Positions 34,607 through 43,262 of a DNA stretch of 64,000 nucleotides are shown here, piece after piece. The translations under genes were made by a program, and so were the position numbers. This DNA is from UBA2336 sp965227265. Its GTDB lineage: Bacteria; Bacteroidota; Bacteroidia; Cytophagales; Cyclobacteriaceae. The notes beneath the pieces were generated by a model that saw only the letters and a list, made by a program, of their open reading frames with translations, ran no database searches and had not been told where the DNA came from. How positions within the stretch are numbered: position 1 is the first letter of the stretch; each line of letters starts with the position of its first letter. Location: assembly GCA_965227265.1 (NCBI GenBank), contig OZ245738.1, positions 1,240,001 to 1,304,000 on the forward strand, read 5' to 3'.

Positions 34607-36649
34607 ATGGCTTTTACGCGGTATTTCAAAAAGATAGCTTTAGCAGCAATTTTTGTTTCCTTTGGCTTCTCTACCCAAGCCCAGCTTGATTCTGTAAAAC
34701 TGGCTGAAGAATATTACAGTCAAGGCACAGCCGTATTTGACTTTTCACATCGTAAACAGGCCGCGGAGATGTTTGTTCTCTCCACGCAAATGAATCCTAA
34801 AAATGCGAAAGCTCAGCTGATGGCAGGACGTTCCATTATGCTAACCATTCAAAAAGAAAAATCACTTGAATACTTCAGAAGAGCCTGGAAACTCGACCCG
34901 AATGTTGATCCGGATATTTTATACTACCTCGGCCAGGCTTATCATTACTCCGAAAAGTTTGACAGCGCTATTTTGTTCTATGATAGGTTTAACCGAATCC
35001 TTGCACGCTCGTTAAATTTTGACAAGTCGGTAAAGATCAATGAAGTAAACCGTAAGATTTTTGAGTGTCGTAATGCGGTGATCTATAAAGCTAATCCTGT
35101 AACAGTCACTATTTCAAATCTTGACGATAAAATTAATTCCGAGTATCCGGATTATGCGCCAACCATCAGTGAGGATGAGTCAATCATGGTTTACACAACC
35201 CGAAGACCAGGGGAAAATATGAATGAACGCGTGGCTATTGATCATGAGTATTATGAAGAAATTTTCTACTCTGAGAAGAAGGATGGTGTTTGGCAACCTG
35301 CACGCAATGCTGGTGTTCCCATTAACACAAATTATCATAATGCAAGCGTTAACATTTCTCCCGATGGGAAAGAAATGATTGTCTATCACGATACCAATGG
35401 AGGCGATCTGTTTGTATCGAATCGTAAACCGGATGGATCTTGGTCAGCTCCAAACGCTATGGAAGGCATTAACACTGAATTCCTGGAAAGTTCCGCTACG
35501 ATAACCGAAGATGATAAAACGATCTACTTTACAAGCAATCGCCCGGGAGGATACGGAGGAACTGATATTTACAGCTGTCATCTGGATGAAAGTGGCAATC
35601 GTTGGGTGGATGTTAAAAATCTTGGCCCATTGGTTAACACTGAGCTTGATGAAGAAGGTGTTTTTATTTCTGCTAATGGTCAGCATCTGTACTACAGCTC
35701 CAATGGGTTGGCAGGTATGGGCGATCTTGATATCTACCGAGCAACCTTTAATACGGAAAAGCAAGAATGGTCGGAGCCTGTAAATCTAGGCTACCCGATT
35801 AATTCAGTTGAGAATGATATCTATTTTGTGCTTACAAAAGACGAGAAGTATGCGTATATGTCATCCTTACGCCAGGAAAATATTGGTGAACAGGATATTT
35901 ATAGGATCGACATGCAAAACTGGAAACCAGTTTACCTGAATCAACCTGAGTATTCAGAAGTTTTTGCAGAAAGTTCTTCTATCAGAAGAGATGCCGAGAT
36001 TATTCCGGTGCAACCTGTTAGATCTGATGTAACCATCGCATATCAGATTGTTGATGACGAGAGTGGCAAACCAATGGATGCAGATATTGATTTTGCCAGT
36101 CAATATGGTAAGCATGTTAAACCGGTTCAAAATGGAACAGGATCTTATCAAATTAAGCTCAATCATTCTTCCGATTCTTCCGTGCACTATAAAATTAACA
36201 TTCATGGAGCAGGCTATCTTGCATATGCATCTTCTATGTATTTCCATGGTGCCGGAAAAACTCCGGAGAACATTGCTGAAACAATCAGACTCAGACGCGT
36301 TTCAGCTAACCCTACCGTAGGATACATCCTGAATGTTTATTTCAGTCATGATGGTATTCAGCCACTTTCATTGGAAGGCATACAAGGTTTGCTGCGGATG
36401 ATGAAGAGTTCACCTACCATGCGGGTTGAAATTGGCGGCCATACAGACAACTCCGGGTCGGATGATTACAATCTTGATTTAAGTAAACGAAGAGCAATTG
36501 CAGTTCGTAATATGCTCATCAAAGGTGGTGCAGATGGTAATCGTATAACTGCGGTTGGCTATGGAAAAACAAAACCACTTTCTCCAAACGATTCACGTCA
36601 GGGAAGGAGTTTAAACAGACGCACCGAGTTTATCATTCTTGAACCTTAA
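34607..36649 (+). CDS. PorE-like TPR / PD40 / OmpA envelope protein
   Basis: The 680-residue protein has a signal peptide ending SFGFSTQAQ and four parts in the order described for PorE of the type IX secretion system. These are TPR repeats (residues about 30-130, KAQLMAGRSIMLTIQKEKSL), a PD40 propeller (about 160-440, PTISEDESIMVYTTRRPG, ATITEDDKTIYFTSNRPGG), a carboxypeptidase-regulatory-like domain (about 470-545) and an OmpA C-terminal domain (EIGGHTDNSGSDDYNLDLSK). Unlike PorE it has no lipobox. Bacteroidota genomes carry several such paralogues, so assignment to the T9SS itself is uncertain. The gene at 5059 has the same parts minus the TPR. It overlaps the next gene by one base. Confidence 0.87.
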   Translation: MAFTRYFKKIALAAIFVSFGFSTQAQLDSVKLAEEYYSQGTAVFDFSHRKQAAEMFVLSTQMNPKNAKAQLMAGRSIMLTIQKEKSLEYFRRAWKLDPNVDPDILYYLGQAYHYSEKFDSAILFYDRFNRILARSLNFDKSVKINEVNRKIFECRNAVIYKANPVTVTISNLDDKINSEYPDYAPTISEDESIMVYTTRRPGENMNERVAIDHEYYEEIFYSEKKDGVWQPARNAGVPINTNYHNASVNISPDGKEMIVYHDTNGGDLFVSNRKPDGSWSAPNAMEGINTEFLESSATITEDDKTIYFTSNRPGGYGGTDIYSCHLDESGNRWVDVKNLGPLVNTELDEEGVFISANGQHLYYSSNGLAGMGDLDIYRATFNTEKQEWSEPVNLGYPINSVENDIYFVLTKDEKYAYMSSLRQENIGEQDIYRIDMQNWKPVYLNQPEYSEVFAESSSIRRDAEIIPVQPVRSDVTIAYQIVDDESGKPMDADIDFASQYGKHVKPVQNGTGSYQIKLNHSSDSSVHYKINIHGAGYLAYASSMYFHGAGKTPENIAETIRLRRVSANPTVGYILNVYFSHDGIQPLSLEGIQGLLRMMKSSPTMRVEIGGHTDNSGSDDYNLDLSKRRAIAVRNMLIKGGADGNRITAVGYGKTKPLSPNDSRQGRSLNRRTEFIILEP

Positions 36650-37251
36650 TGCTTAACCGTCTTCCGTACATTCTGATTTATTCAAGAATTGGAATAGGTT
36701 CGCTTTGTATTCTTCTCGCGACCAAAGGTTCTGAGTTCAGAATATGGATCTGTTCTTTGATGATCCTGGGATTGTTAACCGATATTTTTGATGGTATCAT
36801 TGCTCGAAGACTGAACATCTCAACTGTCAAACTCAGAAAATTAGATTCTATTGTAGACCGTTTTTTCTGGTTGATGATTCTCGACTCGTGTTACATTCTT
36901 TACAAAGGCTATGTAAAATCCATCATTCCTTTTGTAGGAATAATTTTATTTTTTGAAGCGATTGTATTTAGTATTTCATTTATCCGCTTTCGTAAAGCTC
37001 CTTCACCCCATAATCTGATCTCAAAGGCTTGGGGAATTTCAGTAGCTGTCGCCTTTGGAGTGATTATTCTTACAGGTTCTTCTCAACTTGCTTTCTTCAC
37101 CATGTTTGCGTTGGCGATTTTGTCACGTACAGACAGTGCGTTAATCTACCTACTGCTTCGGAAATGGGACCATGATATTCCGAGTTTCTATCATGCCATT
37201 TTGTTGAGAAATGGAAAAACTATTACACGCAACGATTTATTTAACGGTTAA
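36649..37251 (+). CDS. CDP-alcohol phosphatidyltransferase family protein
   Basis: The 200-residue inner-membrane protein has about five transmembrane helices and the family motif in LTDIFDGIIARRLNI and LRKLDSIVDRFFW. The pattern D-G-x2-A-R...G-x3-D-x3-D is kept except that the Gly is a Leu (LRKLDSIVD). All four Asp are present, so the metal site may still work. These enzymes join a CDP-linked lipid to an alcohol. The substrate cannot be told and the changed Gly may mean an unusual one. The ATG overlaps the stop of the PorE-like gene (TAATG). Confidence 0.83.
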   Translation: MLNRLPYILIYSRIGIGSLCILLATKGSEFRIWICSLMILGLLTDIFDGIIARRLNISTVKLRKLDSIVDRFFWLMILDSCYILYKGYVKSIIPFVGIILFFEAIVFSISFIRFRKAPSPHNLISKAWGISVAVAFGVIILTGSSQLAFFTMFALAILSRTDSALIYLLLRKWDHDIPSFYHAILLRNGKTITRNDLFNG

Positions 37252-37314
37252 GCCGCTAATTTTTTGCACACAAGTGGCGGGTTATCTATCTTAAAGATTC
37301 TTTAGCGCGCTCAG

Positions 37315-39807
37315 GTGACACTTCGTGAATTTTTTGTAAGCATTTTTAGAAAAGTAAAAAAATGGACTGTCCAGTTTTATCGCTGGGCATGGCCGTATTG
37401 GCTCAAGGTCAAGCCTTACATCAAACCTTATTATGATAGGGTAGCGCTTTATTTCAAAACGCATCCAAAGGCTCGTAAAGCTGCCTACATTCTTGGCCCG
37501 CCATTTTTCCTGTTTGTTATTTTATTATGTGTGGTGTGGATTGAAACTCCCTGGAGCAGTGATTTAAAAAACATCCGGAACCAGGTTGCTTCTGAAGTCT
37601 ATAGTGCTGACAGTGTATTGCTGGGTCGGTATTATATTCAGGACCGTACTGAAGTTGAATATAAAGCTATTGCTCCAGCTGTTATTGAAGCCCTTGTTGC
37701 CACAGAAGATGCTCGGTTCTACGAACATGAAGGTGTTGATTACCGAAGTCTTGGCCGTGTGATTGTTAAGTCAATCATTCAGCAGGATGAATCTTCCGGA
37801 GGCGGAAGCACGCTTACACAACAACTATCCAAAAATCTTTATCCGAGAAAAGATTACTGGTTCTTCTCCATGCTGATTAACAAGATGCGGGAGTTCCGTA
37901 CTGCCATTAAGCTGGAAGATATTTATTCAAAAGAAGAAATTGTTACACTTTACCTAAACACAGTTCCGTTTGCTGATAACGTGTATGGTATTGAAGCCGC
38001 AGCTGATCGGTTCTATTCTGTAAAGGCAAGAGATTTAACGGTCGATCAAGCCGCAGTATTGGTAGGAATGTTGAAAGCAACGCATAGTTACAATCCAAGA
38101 CTGTTTCCCGATCGTTCACTTAACAGACGCAATGTTGTGTTGAATCAGATGGTTAAGTACAAGTATTTAGAAAAAGATCTAGCAGATTCGCTTAAGAAAA
38201 TTCCGTTGGAACTTGAGTATAATAAAATTTCCCATCACCAAGGATTGGCGCCTTACTTCCGTGAATATCTTAAAGCTGAACTTCTGACATGGTGCAAGAA
38301 CAATGAAAAGGAAGATGGCGAACCTTACAATCTATACACCGATGGATTAAAAATTTATACAACAATTGATTCCAAGCTTCAGGAGTATGCAGAGGCAGCC
38401 GTTACGAAGCAAATGACGGAAACTCAAAAGACATTCTTTAACCATTGGGGACGTGAAAAGCCCTGGAAAGGAAAAGAAGAAGTACTGGAGCAGGCAATCC
38501 AACGTTCACCGCGCTACTTGAAATTGAAAGAGAAGGGAATGTCGGAAGATGAAATTATGATTGAACTTCAGAAGCCGGTACCCATGAAGTTATTCACTTG
38601 GCAAGGCGTTGAAGAAAAGACAGTCAGCCCGATCGATTCAATCATTCATCATTTACAATATTTAAATGCCGGTCTGTTAGCGATGGAACCGTCAACTGGT
38701 GCTATGAAGGCTTGGGTCGGAGGGATTGACCACGATTTTTACCAGTACGATCACGTAAACTATAACACGAAACGCCAAGTGGGTTCAATCTTTAAGCCCA
38801 TTGTGTATGCGATGGCGCTTGAAGAAGGCATCGAGCCTTGCGGATTGATCTCTGCGTCCCAGCAAACCTATATCGATAAGGAAGGAGAGAAGTGGACGCC
38901 TCGCAACTCCCAAATAGATTATCAAGTTGAGTATTCCATGCGTGGAGCATTAGCGTACTCTGTAAACACTGTTTCTGTCAAGCTGATCCAGATGGCAGGA
39001 GTAGGCAAAACGATGGAATTGGCCAAGGAAATGGGTATTAAAAGCGAAATGCCGGATGTTCCATCCATTGCGTTAGGTGCATCTTCAATCTCCCTGATGG
39101 AGATGACAACCGTCTATTCATGTTTTGCCAATGGTGGAATAACCACAACACCGTATTACATCAATGCGATCTATGATCTTGATGGAAAAGTATATAATAA
39201 CTTTAAACCTGAAGGTTCAGGTAAGCGCGTTTTCTCTGAACAAACTGCAGGTCTTATACTTGCTTTGATGAAAAGTGTTGTGAATGAAGGCACAGCAGGC
39301 AGACTTCGCTATCAATACGGTGTGTATAACGATGTTGCGGGTAAAACGGGAACAACACAATCCAATGCTGATGGTTGGTTTATGGCGGCCACACCAAAAC
39401 TGGTTGTAGGTACGTGGGTAGGAGCGGATGATCCACGCATTCGCTTTCGCAGAACGGATTTAGGCCAAGGATCTGCTACAGCATTGCCGATAACAGGTGC
39501 ATTTATGAAACAAATCAATAGCGATCCGAAGTATAAGGATATAACCGCTGCCAAGTTTCCAACACCAACATCAGAAATGTATAAGAAGCTTGATTGTGAT
39601 CTCTACGAATTGAGCGATGACCTGATCTACAGCATAGAGCAATCAATTTTTAAGCGTGATTCGACCATAGCAGCAGATACTTCGATGACACCGCCACCGG
39701 AAACCTTTCTCCAAACCATCTATAAACGTAAATTGAAACTGGCAACAGCTAAGCAGAAAAGGGATTCATTGGCTAACGTAATTGCAGCGCCTGTCGAAGG
39801 TGGATAG
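37315..39807 (+). CDS. mrcA: Bifunctional penicillin-binding protein 1A
   Basis: This class A PBP polymerises and crosslinks peptidoglycan. A cytoplasmic tail and one helix (AAYILGPPFFLFVILLCVVW) are followed by the GT51 transglycosylase with ATEDARFYEHEGVDYRSLGR and GGGSTLTQQLSKNL. The transpeptidase then has SIFK (SxxK) in RQVGSIFKPIVYAMALEEG, SVN (SxN) in LAYSVNTVSVK and KTG in GKTGTTQSNADGWF. The 830-residue length is normal. Translation starts at GTG 37315. No ATG lies before the conserved region. An RDD protein gene follows at once. Confidence 0.95.
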   Translation: MTLREFFVSIFRKVKKWTVQFYRWAWPYWLKVKPYIKPYYDRVALYFKTHPKARKAAYILGPPFFLFVILLCVVWIETPWSSDLKNIRNQVASEVYSADSVLLGRYYIQDRTEVEYKAIAPAVIEALVATEDARFYEHEGVDYRSLGRVIVKSIIQQDESSGGGSTLTQQLSKNLYPRKDYWFFSMLINKMREFRTAIKLEDIYSKEEIVTLYLNTVPFADNVYGIEAAADRFYSVKARDLTVDQAAVLVGMLKATHSYNPRLFPDRSLNRRNVVLNQMVKYKYLEKDLADSLKKIPLELEYNKISHHQGLAPYFREYLKAELLTWCKNNEKEDGEPYNLYTDGLKIYTTIDSKLQEYAEAAVTKQMTETQKTFFNHWGREKPWKGKEEVLEQAIQRSPRYLKLKEKGMSEDEIMIELQKPVPMKLFTWQGVEEKTVSPIDSIIHHLQYLNAGLLAMEPSTGAMKAWVGGIDHDFYQYDHVNYNTKRQVGSIFKPIVYAMALEEGIEPCGLISASQQTYIDKEGEKWTPRNSQIDYQVEYSMRGALAYSVNTVSVKLIQMAGVGKTMELAKEMGIKSEMPDVPSIALGASSISLMEMTTVYSCFANGGITTTPYYINAIYDLDGKVYNNFKPEGSGKRVFSEQTAGLILALMKSVVNEGTAGRLRYQYGVYNDVAGKTGTTQSNADGWFMAATPKLVVGTWVGADDPRIRFRRTDLGQGSATALPITGAFMKQINSDPKYKDITAAKFPTPTSEMYKKLDCDLYELSDDLIYSIEQSIFKRDSTIAADTSMTPPPETFLQTIYKRKLKLATAKQKRDSLANVIAAPVEGG

Positions 39808-39808
39808 T

Positions 39809-40312
39809 ATGAATTTGATCATACGAAGAATAGCGGCCTGGATGATCGATTGGGTAATCATTATTTCCTATGCAGCACTACTATTTCTGGTAGTTACCGT
39901 ACTCCTGCATTTTGAGATCGTATCCGTGGGAGTAGTGCATCCGGTAAAAGGTCAATTGATTGGCTTTATAACCTTAACACTGCCCGTTCTACTTTATTGC
40001 ATCTTCATGGAGCGCAGTGCTTCTCATGCAACCTTAGGTAAGCGAGCTATGAAGCTAAAGGTAGTAGGAGATACTGCAACGAAAAATATCGTATTCAGAA
40101 ATGTAGTCAAGTTCCTTCCTTGGGAGTTCGCGCATGCTGGAGTGCTATGGATCAATTACCAAAACAATCCTAATACACCATTTTGGATTTGGCTGTTATT
40201 GATCGTCCCACAGGTTCTTATAATTGTTTACCTGAGTTCAGTAATTGCATCAAAGGGTAGCAAAAGCATCTACGACTCGTTAGCTGGGACTTCGGTCAGC
40301 CTTCAAAAGTAA
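39809..40312 (+). CDS. RDD-family membrane protein
   Basis: The 167-residue protein opens MNLIIRRIAAWMIDWVIIIS, where R-x8-D in the first helix is the RDD signature. It has about four helices and the polar segment ATLGKRAMKLKVVGD typical of the family (G-K-R/W-x-x-x-L-K-V). Function is generally unknown; some members affect ion transport. I chose the ATG at 39809, one base after the PBP stop; a TTG start 27 bases earlier would overlap that gene. It is co-transcribed with the PBP gene and faces the convergent gene at 40315. Confidence 0.85.
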   Translation: MNLIIRRIAAWMIDWVIIISYAALLFLVVTVLLHFEIVSVGVVHPVKGQLIGFITLTLPVLLYCIFMERSASHATLGKRAMKLKVVGDTATKNIVFRNVVKFLPWEFAHAGVLWINYQNNPNTPFWIWLLLIVPQVLIIVYLSSVIASKGSKSIYDSLAGTSVSLQK

Positions 40313-40314
40313 GA

Positions 40315-40854
40315 CTACCAATCTCCGTCACCAGACTTTTTACACTCCAGTTTGTCGGTAAATGCCTTGTCAAGCAGACCAAGTTGATTTGGACGACACC
40401 AGTCCGGATGGAGAACAGTTCCATTGTTTTTGGTTGCGTAAGTAGTCAGGTTTTCTTTAGTTGTTATCTTCTTATAAACATTATCGCCTGTGAGTTGAAT
40501 GGATTTAACCGTCACCCGATACCGGCCATCTTTTATGCCTATCGAAACTTTGCCACTATACTTGCCAGTTTGGATTATGGCCGGAGTAGCAACCTGACTG
40601 AACTGAAATTTCTTGTAATCAACGGTTAAGTCATTCAGGTCAAACTCCACACCATCAGCTTTTGTGGTAAGGTTGGATACGTAGGGCAGAGCTTTGTAGT
40701 ATGTTTCGAGCTTGGCAGGAGTGATCGAATCCTGCTCAAAGACTTTCTGGTAAATGATCTCCTGATCCACGAGCTTAAAGTTTCCATAAGAAGTAGTTTG
40801 AGCCCATGAAAGATTAACAATTAGGACAGCAGCAAGAAAGAGTAGCTTTTTCAT
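40315..40854 (-). CDS. Secreted protein of unknown function
   Basis: The 179-residue product has a signal peptide (MKKLLFLAAVLIVNLSWAQ). It then has an N-terminal part (NFKLVDQEIIYQKVFEQDSI), a beta-rich middle (KYSGKVSIGIKDGRYRVTVK) and a C-terminal Cys pair (PDWCRPNQL, KLECKKSG) that could form a disulfide. The layout of a small DUF4468-like domain is possible but I cannot confirm it. It stands alone, convergent with the RDD gene. Confidence 0.7.
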   Translation of the reverse strand: MKKLLFLAAVLIVNLSWAQTTSYGNFKLVDQEIIYQKVFEQDSITPAKLETYYKALPYVSNLTTKADGVEFDLNDLTVDYKKFQFSQVATPAIIQTGKYSGKVSIGIKDGRYRVTVKSIQLTGDNVYKKITTKENLTTYATKNNGTVLHPDWCRPNQLGLLDKAFTDKLECKKSGDGDW

Positions 40855-40944
40855 ATTCAGGGATTAAGTAATTCAAAGATAAAACAGAATTCAGGTATCA
40901 ACAGCTACTTAACGCGGGTTTTGAAGCGTTATGTTGCTGCTTAG

Positions 40945-41334
40945 CTAAAAGATTGACGTGATATCGGTATCGATGCGTTTTGGTCGTTTAGTAACGGCAT
41001 CCAACAAGCACCAGGTTGTTACTGCTTCCGCAAATACAATACCTGTATCTGCATGACTTAGTTTCACATTACGAACCGAACGAACGCCTTCGTGTGAGCT
41101 TACCCACGTTTCAGCCTTTACAGGATCGTCAAGCTTAGCTGGATTTTTATAATCCATCTCATGGCGAAGAACAACCCAGGCATATTTTTTCTTCAATTCT
41201 TCTGGAGCCAATGCATCCCAATGTGCAGCCGCGGCATCCTGTACCCAACGCAGATAAACCACATTGTTCACATGATTCATTTCATCTATATCAGCGGGTG
41301 TTATAGTAATAGTATGCGTGAAGACTATATTCAT
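40945..41334 (-). CDS. Acyl-CoA thioesterase, 4HBT hotdog fold
   Basis: The 129-residue protein matches the YbgC/4-hydroxybenzoyl-CoA thioesterase group. ITPADIDEMNHVNNVVYLRW carries the usual D-x-x-x-H-V-N active-site helix, and the strands YAWVVLRHEMDYKNPAKLDD and VRSVRNVKLSHADTG follow. It hydrolyses acyl-CoA; chain preference is unknown. I chose the ATG at 41334 (MNIVFTHTITIT); a longer frame to 41460 would overlap the divergent sigma factor gene and adds no conserved sequence. Confidence 0.88.
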   Translation of the reverse strand: MNIVFTHTITITPADIDEMNHVNNVVYLRWVQDAAAAHWDALAPEELKKKYAWVVLRHEMDYKNPAKLDDPVKAETWVSSHEGVRSVRNVKLSHADTGIVFAEAVTTWCLLDAVTKRPKRIDTDITSIF

Positions 41335-41408
41335 GTTTGATTCCCTAAAATCGGCTCTAAATAGGCCTTTTGGAGCGTCAAAAATGCGATTTTTAATGAA
41401 ATAAATGG

Positions 41409-41416
41409 TATCTTTG
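41409..41416 (+). promoter_or_regulatory. -7 box (TATCTTTG) of the ECF sigma gene, near-leaderless
   Basis: A perfect TAnnTTTG ends 7 bases before the ATG at 41424. Since transcription starts about 5-7 bases after this box, the mRNA would begin at or next to the start codon. Confidence 0.55.
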
Positions 41417-41423
41417 TAGCAAT

Positions 41424-42038
41424 ATGAATCAGGCACAAGCCATCGCACTTTACCATCCAATCCTCAACTCGGTTGCGTATAATATTTTGCGCTGCAAGCA
41501 GGATGCTGAAGATATTGTTCAGGATACGTTTGTGAAATGGTTAAGCATCGATCAAACCAAGATTCAGAACACAAAAGCATACCTGATCACTTCAGTGATT
41601 AACAATTGCAAGAATCACCTTAACACACTTCGCAAGAAGAAGGAAGAGTATTGGGATTCAAGCAAGCTTTCGCAGCTTATTGTAAAGTTCAAAGAAACAG
41701 ATTTCAAACATTTGGATATGGAAGCTGAGCTTTCGGCAGCTTTTAAAGTTTTGCAGTCAAAACTTGAGCCTTTGGAACGCGCAGCATATCTATTAAAAGA
41801 AGTGTTTGATTTCGACTACGAGGCTATTCAAAAAGTGTTGGACAAGAAGGCAGATCATTGCCGTCAATTGTTCAGTCGCGCCAAGAAGAAACTTAGCGAT
41901 TCAACTGCTAAAATTCATTTCGAGCTTCCGGATACGCATTTGTTGGAAAGCTTTAAAAAAGCGTGTTCTGCCAGCCCGTCAATTTTCATCCAGGATTTGA
42001 AAAACGACATTTCTAGGTCTGGCATTAAGAAATCATAA
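41424..42038 (+). CDS. ECF-type RNA polymerase sigma factor
   Basis: The 204-residue protein has sigma region 2 (YHPILNSVAYNILRCKQDAE, DIVQDTFVKWL, the core-binding and -10 region) and region 4 (LEPLERAAYLLKEVFDFDYE, AIQKVLDKKADHCRQLFSRA). This matches group 4 factors of the SigJ-like sort. It has no cognate anti-sigma gene beside it. A C-terminal extension of about 40 residues (HLLESFKKACSASPSIFIQD) is longer than in minimal ECF factors and could be a regulatory helix. It is divergent from the thioesterase and 96 bases before the desaturase gene. Confidence 0.88.
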   Translation: MNQAQAIALYHPILNSVAYNILRCKQDAEDIVQDTFVKWLSIDQTKIQNTKAYLITSVINNCKNHLNTLRKKKEEYWDSSKLSQLIVKFKETDFKHLDMEAELSAAFKVLQSKLEPLERAAYLLKEVFDFDYEAIQKVLDKKADHCRQLFSRAKKKLSDSTAKIHFELPDTHLLESFKKACSASPSIFIQDLKNDISRSGIKKS

Positions 42039-42134
42039 GAATTTTTCAAAATCCTGTCACAAATACGAAACACATTTGTCTTACAGTTATTCAGCCCAAG
42101 TGGGTTGAAATGACCTAAACGAATTTTAGTCACA

Positions 42135-42911
42135 ATGGAAGTTATTTTGATCTTTTTTGCAGCACACTGGTATCTGTCGCTGTTCTTTCAAACCTTTTTC
42201 CTGCACCGGTATGCTTCTCACAAGGCATTTACTATGAGCAAGACTACAGAAAAGGTATTCTTTGTTTTAACCTGGATATTTCAAGGCTCAAATTATTTGA
42301 GCGCTTACGGATATGGAGTAATGCACCGCATGCACCATGCTTACGCGGATACTGAAAACGACCCACATTCACCGATGTATGATGAGACCATCTGGAACAT
42401 GATGTGGAAAACAAAAACCATCTACTCTGATATCGCCAATGGCAGAATGTTGGTTGATGAGCGTTTCACAGAAGGTGTTCCGAAATGGGATGCATTTGAC
42501 AAGTTTGCCCGTTCATGGCCGTCCCGTATTTTCTGGGCTGGAATTTACATAACAGTTTACGCTGTATTCGCTACCCATTGGTGGTTATGGTTGTTGTTGC
42601 CGCTTCAGTTTATCATGACTCCTATTCACGGAGCGATTATCAACTGGTTCGCGCACAAATATGGTTACCGTAATTTTACAGTAGGAGATACCTCGAAGAA
42701 TTTCCTACCGGTTGATTTCCTGATGATGGGCGAGAGTTATCATAACAATCACCATAAATACGGTAATCGCGCAAATTTTGGCGGTATCCGTTGGCACGAG
42801 ATCGATCCAACCTTTCAGATTATCAAGGTATTGGATAAGCTTAAGATTATAACGCTTACTGAAAAAACTCAGATGCGCCTTCAGCGGGAGCGTCTGAAAA
42901 AGGCTGCGTAA
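42135..42911 (+). CDS. Acyl-CoA desaturase (membrane fatty acid desaturase)
   Basis: The di-iron membrane enzyme inserts a double bond into acyl chains. The three His boxes are HRYASH (His24-His29), HRMHHAY (His64-His68) and HNNHHKYG (His203-His207). At 258 residues with four helices it is a short stearoyl-CoA desaturase type. It stands just before a cold-shock protein and a DEAD-box helicase, a plausible cold-response neighbourhood, though each gene seems to have its own signals. It is also next to the ECF sigma gene, which may control it. Confidence 0.92.
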   Translation: MEVILIFFAAHWYLSLFFQTFFLHRYASHKAFTMSKTTEKVFFVLTWIFQGSNYLSAYGYGVMHRMHHAYADTENDPHSPMYDETIWNMMWKTKTIYSDIANGRMLVDERFTEGVPKWDAFDKFARSWPSRIFWAGIYITVYAVFATHWWLWLLLPLQFIMTPIHGAIINWFAHKYGYRNFTVGDTSKNFLPVDFLMMGESYHNNHHKYGNRANFGGIRWHEIDPTFQIIKVLDKLKIITLTEKTQMRLQRERLKKAA

Positions 42912-43001
42912 TCACATGTAAATAAGGTAGTTGCTTAGAAAATATTTCTGCATATCTTTACAGAATTATTAATAAACAATTACCAATTATTACTTATTAC
43001 A

Positions 43002-43193
43002 ATGGAAGGAACAGTAAAATTCTTTAACGAAGCCAAAGGTTTCGGTTTCGTAAAAGAGGCAGGCACAGAAAAAGAGTATTTTGTACACGTTTCAGGTCTT
43101 GTTGACAAGATTCGCGAGAACGACAAAATCACTTTCGAGCTTAAAGAAGGAAAGAAAGGATTAAACGCGGTTAACGTTAAAGTTGCCAGATAA
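43002..43193 (+). CDS. cspA: Cold-shock domain protein
   Basis: The 63-residue protein is a single cold-shock domain, with RNP1 in FNEAKGFGFVKEAG and RNP2 in EYFVHVSGL. It binds single-stranded RNA or DNA as an RNA chaperone. A near-consensus -7 box, TATCTTTA, lies at 42953-42960, giving a leader of about 35-40 bases, shorter than in E. coli cspA. A strong terminator follows. Confidence 0.96.
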   Translation: MEGTVKFFNEAKGFGFVKEAGTEKEYFVHVSGLVDKIRENDKITFELKEGKKGLNAVNVKVAR

Positions 43194-43212
43194 TTCTCTT
43201 TGCATGCATAAA

Positions 43213-43239
43213 AAGCCAGACCAAACAGTCTGGCTTTTT
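43213..43239 (+). terminator. Rho-independent terminator
   Basis: AAGCCAGAC (43213-43221) pairs with GTCTGGCTT (43228-43236) around CAAACA, followed by a T run. It ends the cold-shock gene. Confidence 0.93.
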
Positions 43240-43262
43240 AGTTTCTCCTAAATCAACCCACC

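Noticed and set aside
40945..41460. Longer thioesterase starting at 41460
   Set aside because: It would overlap the divergent sigma gene and its -7 box. The added residues have no conserved features. ATG 41334 is the better start.
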